The position numbers were made by a program, and so were the translations under genes. Under the pieces are notes generated by a model that ran no database searches, was not told where the DNA came from, and saw nothing but the letters and a program-made list of their open reading frames with translations. From Conidiobolus incongruus B7586 (lineage: Eukaryota > Entomophthoromycota > Entomophthoromycetes > Entomophthorales > Conidiobolaceae), in contig JNEM01009710.1 in the NCBI GenBank assembly GCA_000697335.1, positions 1 through 14,756 on the forward strand: 14,756 bases of DNA, written 5' to 3'. Below, piece after piece: positions 10,541 through 14,756 of this stretch; the first letter of the stretch is position 1, and each line of letters begins with the position of its first letter.

Positions 10541-10779
10541 AATATTATATTTAATACAATACAGAATTTTTTGATAAATAGGATAAATTTAATTTAACAA
10601 TGGAATGATTGTTTTTTAATTTAGAATAAATCATTTACACAATTATATGATTGTTAGATTTTAGTAACTATCAACCAATCATTTTATAATACTTATAATA
10701 CAACCTGTTATATATTAAATTATTAATTTAAATCGATCTTAAAATAATCCCTACAAAAAGTGGAAAAATCGCATTGACA

Positions 10780-10787
10780 TATAAATA
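10780..10787 (+). promoter_or_regulatory. TATA box of the small zipper gene
   Basis: TATAAATA is a canonical TATA element about 62 bases upstream of the ATG at 10842. A transcription start about 30 bases downstream would leave a leader of only about 30 bases. The flanking DNA contains G and C, so the match stands out more than most TA-rich strings here. Confidence 0.5.
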
Positions 10788-10841
10788 GATGACTAATCAC
10801 TATCAATATTATTGTATTCAAAAATTTATTTTTATTACAAT

Positions 10842-11315
10842 ATGTTTAATAAAAACTTTGAGCAATTAACTTTACCATCAATCAAAGTGGTACAAACTGA
10901 CAATTCGGATAACTCAATTAATTGTGACGATGCTAGCATTAACGAATCTAAAGAAAATCCAAAATTAGATTCTATAAACACTTTAATTCCCGAACTTCAT
11001 CGATTAAATTTTTCATCTCCTTTACAAAGTTCTAGCCCAAGGTATTCGCCACCTTCATCGTTTAGAAGTAGACACTCAGTACATTATTTGAACTCTAGAC
11101 AGCTATCAACTCGATATAGAATACATTACGAACCAAATCTTAACATTATCAATCGACCTTATCATGGAATATATATTCCAGTCGCATGTGATCCATATAC
11201 GTTAAGAAAGATATATTTACAAAGAGCTGATAATTTGCAAAGACGGATGGACAGGCTTAAATTCGACATGTATAGACTGAAGTATAAAATTGATAAATTA
11301 AATAATTATCAATAA
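10842..11315 (+). CDS. Unrecognised 157-residue protein with a C-terminal leucine zipper
   Basis: I do not recognise the family. The frame runs from ATG 10842 (the in-frame extension upstream has no ATG) to TAA 11313-11315, without an intron. Residues 1-20 hold an LPSI motif (11-14) like those in the neighbouring MYB protein; 16-50 are acidic and Asn/Ser-rich; 57-80 are Ser/Pro-rich with SP sites at S59, S65 and S69 followed by an Arg/Ser patch; 86-116 are Tyr/Arg/Ile-rich and look more ordered. Residues 121-153 form a clear heptad pattern, with Leu at 132, 139, 146 and 153 in one position and A129, M136, M143, I150 in the other, so a dimerising coiled coil is likely. The zipper is rich in Arg/Lys, but no bZIP-type Asn...Arg basic region precedes it, so DNA binding is not claimed. 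A good TATA box upstream, AATAAA just after the stop, and codon content unlike random AT-rich DNA support a real gene. Confidence 0.7.
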   Translation: MFNKNFEQLTLPSIKVVQTDNSDNSINCDDASINESKENPKLDSINTLIPELHRLNFSSPLQSSSPRYSPPSSFRSRHSVHYLNSRQLSTRYRIHYEPNLNIINRPYHGIYIPVACDPYTLRKIYLQRADNLQRRMDRLKFDMYRLKYKIDKLNNYQ

Positions 11316-11321
11316 TTGAAA

Positions 11322-11344
11322 AATAAATTGTTAAATGAAATAAA
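11322..11344 (+). terminator. Paired AATAAA signals after the zipper gene
   Basis: AATAAA occurs at 11322-11327 and again at 11339-11344, 7 and 24 bases past the stop codon. Either could direct polyadenylation of a transcript with a very short 3' end. The hexamers are easily found by chance here. Confidence 0.3.
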
Positions 11345-12060
11345 TTTAGTATAATCATATGAAAAGAATATCATAAAATACTTTGTTTTTATACTGTTAT
11401 TAGGTTAGTAGCATCATACTATTAATTGTACTATGCCATTTGTGATATTTTGAATAATATACTAAAAACAGAATAGCTTGAAAGTCCTTATTCCATGTTA
11501 TACAAAGGGTTTTAAAATATATTAATTCAAAGCAACAAAAGTTAAACTAGAAAATATAAGCAATATATAATGTTAGTTCAATATATTTTTTATTAAATCG
11601 CCAACATTTTGACTTCTAAAGGAAAATTATATATTCATCAAAATCGGTGCTGAAACATGATTCAAAGTAAATATAAATATTGTTGTATATTTTCCAAATC
11701 GAAGATAAAAATTATTCTCGATCCACTATATTTAATGATCTGTATATATTAATTGTTTTCCTAATTACATTTGCAATTCAGCGGAATTATTGTAAAAACC
11801 AACTTTAAAAGAAAATAAAAGTTTTTGAAATCAATATAAATTGAGTGCAAAACCTAATTTATTAGTATGGAAATTAAAAAATGGCAAATTTTTTAATTTC
11901 TGATCTTTCAAACATATTATATATTTTTGAAAGATTTTATATATATATAATATATAGGAAAATAAATTTTTTCAAACTATATATATATTTTCAATTTTAA
12001 TTATTTTTTTTATTAAAATATTTTGAATCTAAAATTTATACTTAAATTTAATCATACTTA
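11345..12060. other. AT-rich spacer before the decayed repeat tract
   Basis: No gene is recognised. The segment has normal CpA/TpG content until about 11900 and a TA-dinucleotide stretch at about 11934-11986. The composition change that marks the transposon-bearing tract begins near its right end, so the left boundary of the first element probably falls between about 11990 and 12075. No terminal inverted repeat could be fixed. Confidence 0.5.
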
Positions 12061-12077
12061 AAATAGATTGTGATTAT

Positions 12078-12625
12078 CAAAAGGCTTTTATTTTTATATT
12101 TTTAAAACTTAACTATAAACCCTTTAAAATCATCTAAAACTTGCAAACAGCTTATGGAGATGGTGTTTTATCTAAAACTACCATATATCACTAGATTTGT
12201 GATTTTAAAGCTAAAAGGGACATTATTTAAAATTTACCAAAATCTAGAAAACTAATTTTTACTATTATTTTTTTATTTACTAATAAAATAAGAAGCTATA
12301 TTAAAAATATCTTTTTATATCTATTAGAGGATTATAAAAGTAATTTAATATTAATCATAAAGTTATATTATATTTACTCAAGTTTATACTTGGATTAATT
12401 AATAAAAATATAAAATAGATACTTTATAATTTATTAAAAACCTAAAAACAAACTAAAATAGCTATTGCTAAATTAAATATATTATAGTATAACCAAAAAT
12501 AAAGGTTTTTATAATAAATACTTATAATTTATACATCTTGGATTTTTTTATATAATTTTTTATTTAAAAATTAAGCAAAATATTAGGTTAAGCTATATCA
12601 ATCTCCTTCACAAATTTATATAAAT
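12078..12625 (+). pseudogene. Mariner-like transposase remnant, N-terminal half
   Basis: One plus-strand frame from 12078 reads as a decayed mariner-type transposase. The N-terminal helix-turn-helix is clear: LKLNYKP, then AYGDGVLSKTTIY, then ICDFKA and NLPKS (to 12254), equivalent to the family's YG...LS..T...W...FK.GR....D.PRSGRP. In the same frame LLEDYKSNL and SSLY (about 12320-12400) fit the second DNA-binding helix, and FYIIFYLKIKQN (about 12545-12580) fits the segment after the first catalytic Asp, which itself is not readable. There is no need for a frame change, but in-frame stops are frequent, many at positions where Gln or Trp is expected, consistent with C-to-T change. The catalytic C-terminal half does not follow. 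Identity is firm for the N-terminal part and moderate after 12255. Confidence 0.7.
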
Positions 12626-13440
12626 AAGTATTTTAAATATAAATAAATATACTAACTTGTAAAAATAAGTTATAAAATCAAAAACACTTATATTTTTACT
12701 AATAGCTTAATAAATATTTAATAAATATTTAATAAATTAAACCTAAATTAAATAATTAAAATCTGTTATATTTATTAATTATATATATCATTAAATGATA
12801 ATATTTAGCTATTAATTAGCTAAAATATAAACCCTTAAATTTTACCTAGGGTAAGTTATAAATTTGTGGGTTTTTAATAATAATAAAAAATTAAAACCTA
12901 GTGTATTTACTTTTAACTTTTCTAACTTCTTTAAGTTTGTGGGGTATAAAATCAACTAACTTCTTATATTAAGAAAAGTTAATTTTATTTTATATTTCTT
13001 AAATATATTTTTAAAGTTGATTTAAATTTTTTGCTAGAGGGAAAACTTTAATAGCTATTTTTAACTAATCCTAAAGATAATTAATTAGATTAAAGTTAAA
13101 AAATTAAAATAACTACTTTATAACTATTATCTTGTTATTTTTAAGTTATTTGGTAATAGAAGCTATAATATAACAAGAGGTATTATCTTACTAGAAAATA
13201 ACATTTGATTTGTTTAACCTATATTATTCAATGTTTTTTTTTCAATTTATTATTTAGAATACTTTAATATATTTTAACATTAATTCCCTTATTAACTTTA
13301 CAAAAATACCCTACACCTAAAGACAATATATATCCCTAAATAATAATTAACCTATCATTATATTTTTAGGTAGAATTAACATAATAGTTATAAAGTAGTT
13401 TTATATTTTTTTGAAGCATCTAACTTTTCTATTAAATTTA
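12626..13440. other. Unassigned interior of the decayed tract
   Basis: About 800 bases with the same CpA-depleted composition but no protein family that I can recognise on the plus strand, and nothing evident on the minus strand. Two similar G-rich strings, TTTGTGGGTTTTTAA near 12862 and TTTGTGGGGTATAAA near 12937, stand out. It may hold the eroded remainder of the first mariner piece, the start of the Tc1-like piece, or another repeat. Confidence 0.4.
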
Positions 13441-13720
13441 CTAAAGTATATTTTTATTTTATTACACTAAATAAGCTTATTCCAATTAGTTTTAGTTTAA
13501 TATTAATAGCAACATTTTAACTCTTGTCTAGTTTTACAATAGGATTTCTTTAGTTGGGGGTGTTTTCTTTTAAGATATAAGTGATATCTATGTTAGTAAA
13601 AAATATATATAATAACATCAGTGCTAACTAATATTTCTGTATAATCTTATAGTTCCTGTTATATTTTTATAATAATACCATATTTGCTTATACTAACTAA
13701 CTTATAAATATAGTTCTTAT
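13441..13720 (+). pseudogene. Tc1-like transposase fragment with WGCF box
   Basis: The plus-strand frame around 13525-13575 reads SCLVLQ, stop, DFFSWGCFLLRYK, matching the Tc1-family core K.GGGS.M.WGC.S..G.G.L that lies between the first and second catalytic acids. About 35 codons upstream a KVYFYF segment followed by LNKLI is compatible with the ...V.FSDE..., first-acid segment, in another frame. Downstream, FIIIP..... near 13660-13690 may be the F.QDNAP segment, heavily altered. Mariner proteins proper have a different string here (SIWWD), so this piece appears to come from a Tc1-type element distinct from the mariner that follows. It is short and eroded, and only the WGCF part is convincing. 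Confidence 0.5.
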
Positions 13721-13754
13721 TATATTCATTTATAATTTTAATATATTTAAGTTT

Positions 13755-14689
13755 AGGTTTAAATGTTTCTTTATTGCTATCTTTAACAACCTTAGCTATA
13801 ATAAACTAACTAACACTAGTAATTCTAATAATATCATAAGTTAATTTATCTTTTTTATAAAGTTGATTAATATACAAATAAATTTTTTCAAAGAGGGATT
13901 TAAATATAATAATACTAATAAAAAGAATTTAGTATATCTATAAAATATAATATAAAATATAAACAAAGAAAGAAAAAAGATATGGTTATATATTATTAAA
14001 TATATCCCCTTATCTTAAAAACCAACAAATTTATAACTTACTTTAGTTAAATATAAAAGGTTAATGTTTTTGCTAATAATTTACTAAATTTATCTAAATG
14101 TATTTATTTATTATTAAATAATAAAACTTAATTATAAATTATAGTTTTAAGTAATCTAATATATATAATTGTTTTAATTATTAATTAAAATATATATATT
14201 TTTGATTTTATGACTTACTTTTGGAAGTTAGTATATTAATTATTATAATGGATTATAGTAATATATGTATTTTTTATTTAATATCTCAAGGAAAATCAAT
14301 TAATAGTAAATTATATATTATCTTTTTAAATAAACAATTTCTAAATATTTTTCTTAATATAAATTAAAGGCACCAAATATTTTGAATTATAATTGCAAAA
14401 TATATAAAACTAAAGTTAAAATAGAATTTTTATATAAAAAAAATAAATGGAGTTATTATATCCAATATATTCACCTGATTTTAACTCTTTTGATTATAAT
14501 TGTTTTAGATAATTAAAAAAACAGCTTATAGGAAATAAAATTCTAGTAAATAAATTAAATTAGTTTGTAGAATATCAAATTTCAATTTTCAATAAAAGAA
14601 ACTATTTTTTAGGTATTAGAAGCTTATAAAAGATATAGTAAAGAGTTATTAATAATAAAGAAAGCTATTTATTATATATTATTCATTAA
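13755..14689 (+). pseudogene. Nearly full-length decayed mariner transposase
   Basis: Plus-strand frames read as one mariner transposase from N- to C-terminus: INIQINFFKEGFKY (13866-13907), the WF..F..GD part of the helix-turn-helix; IPLS and KYKRLMFLL near 14010-14085, the W.PH.L.....R...C..LL part; then MDYSNICIFYLI and GKSINSKLY (14248-14310), the family's WWD..G.I..ELL..G.TI....Y; RHQIF (14368-14382); YNCKIYKTK (14388-14414), the eroded second-Asp HDN.R.H segment; and YPIYSPDFNSFDYNCF (to about 14509), with the third Asp at 14477-14479. LKKQLIGNK, FLGIRSL and RVINN.ESY lead to a TAA at 14687-14689, the normal C-terminal end. About 311 codons against 340-350 in the family. At least three frame changes and more than ten stops make it inactive; many stops fall where Gln or Trp is expected. 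No terminal repeats could be fixed; the right one may lie beyond the window. Confidence 0.82.
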
Positions 14690-14756
14690 TTTTAATATAT
14701 TTTTTATTAATTTATTTGTTTAATTTTAATTTTAAAATTTTACCATTATTTAATTT

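Larger units (their letters stand above)
8968..10779. other. AT-rich spacer between the MYB gene and the small zipper gene
   Basis: The first 200-300 bases must hold the MYB 3' untranslated region; an AATAAA at 9195-9200 is a possible polyadenylation signal, about 230 bases past the stop. The rest shows no open frame, RNA gene or mobile element that I recognise. One imperfect inverted repeat is listed separately (10469-10540). Composition is strongly A/T with ordinary CpA/TpG levels. Confidence 0.55.
12060..14756. repeat. Repeat tract depleted of CpA/TpG (RIP-like)
   Basis: From about 12060 to the window end almost every C is followed by T or C. By hand, CA plus TG total about 28 in the 840 bases 12361-13200, against about 51 in the 480 bases 3961-4440, and I saw no CpG in the former. 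TpA is in excess. This is the footprint left by C-to-T change at CpA on both strands, as in repeat-induced point mutation of ascomycetes, or by deamination of methylated cytosines. The tract coincides with the Tc1/mariner remnants, and the three host genes and ordinary spacers are not affected. The tract runs off the right edge. Confidence 0.7.

Noticed and set aside
12849-14043. A 14-base inverted match (GTAAGTTATAAATT at about 12851 and its complement near 14029) as possible transposon terminal repeats
   Set aside because: The right copy falls inside the mariner coding remnant, and matches of this length are likely by chance in such AT-rich DNA.
1-14756. CRISPR array, bacterial operon or prokaryotic defence system
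   Set aside because: No regularly spaced direct repeats are present, and the introns, TATA boxes and gene content are eukaryotic.

Overview
The window looks like nuclear DNA from a very AT-rich eukaryote, most likely a fungus and possibly an early-diverging (zygomycete-grade, Conidiobolus-like) lineage. The reasons are a spliced gene with one 56-base GT-AG intron and a CTAAT branch site, standard-code codons, TATA-type promoters, a three-repeat animal/plant-style MYB protein, and gene islands set in intergenic DNA that is often under 20% G+C. The lineage is an inference; nothing in the sequence fixes it.

Layout, left to right: 1-1911 is AT-rich non-coding DNA. 1912-2913 (minus) is an uninterrupted alpha/beta-hydrolase gene of the monoacylglycerol lipase type with a complete Ser-Asp-His triad. 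2914-7244 is about 4.3 kb of AT-rich DNA with no gene I can recognise. 7245-7780 is a structured, CCAAT- and TATA-bearing leader region for the next gene, including a 6-codon upstream ORF. 7781-8967 (plus, one intron) encodes a 376-residue R1R2R3 MYB transcription factor, much richer in G+C than anything around it. 8968-10779 is AT-rich spacer with one imperfect inverted repeat. 10842-11315 (plus) is a small unrecognised gene for a 157-residue protein ending in a leucine zipper, with a well-placed TATA box. 11316-12060 is spacer.

From about 12060 to the end the base composition changes sharply. Nearly every remaining C is followed by T or C, and CpA/TpG are depleted about threefold compared with the rest of the window. 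Inside this tract lie eroded plus-strand Tc1/mariner-superfamily transposase remnants: an N-terminal mariner-like piece (12078-12625), a short Tc1-like piece with a WGCF box (13441-13720), and a nearly full-length mariner transposase (13755-14689). The pattern resembles repeat-induced point mutation or a similar cytosine-deamination process acting on repeats.

The three host genes do not form an operon or an obvious pathway. The one sequence link between neighbours is an LPSI short motif present twice in the MYB C-terminal region and once near the N-terminus of the small zipper protein. The strongest candidates for something new are the repeat-directed C-to-T tract, the structured MYB leader with a possible autoregulatory MYB core site, and the orphan zipper protein.
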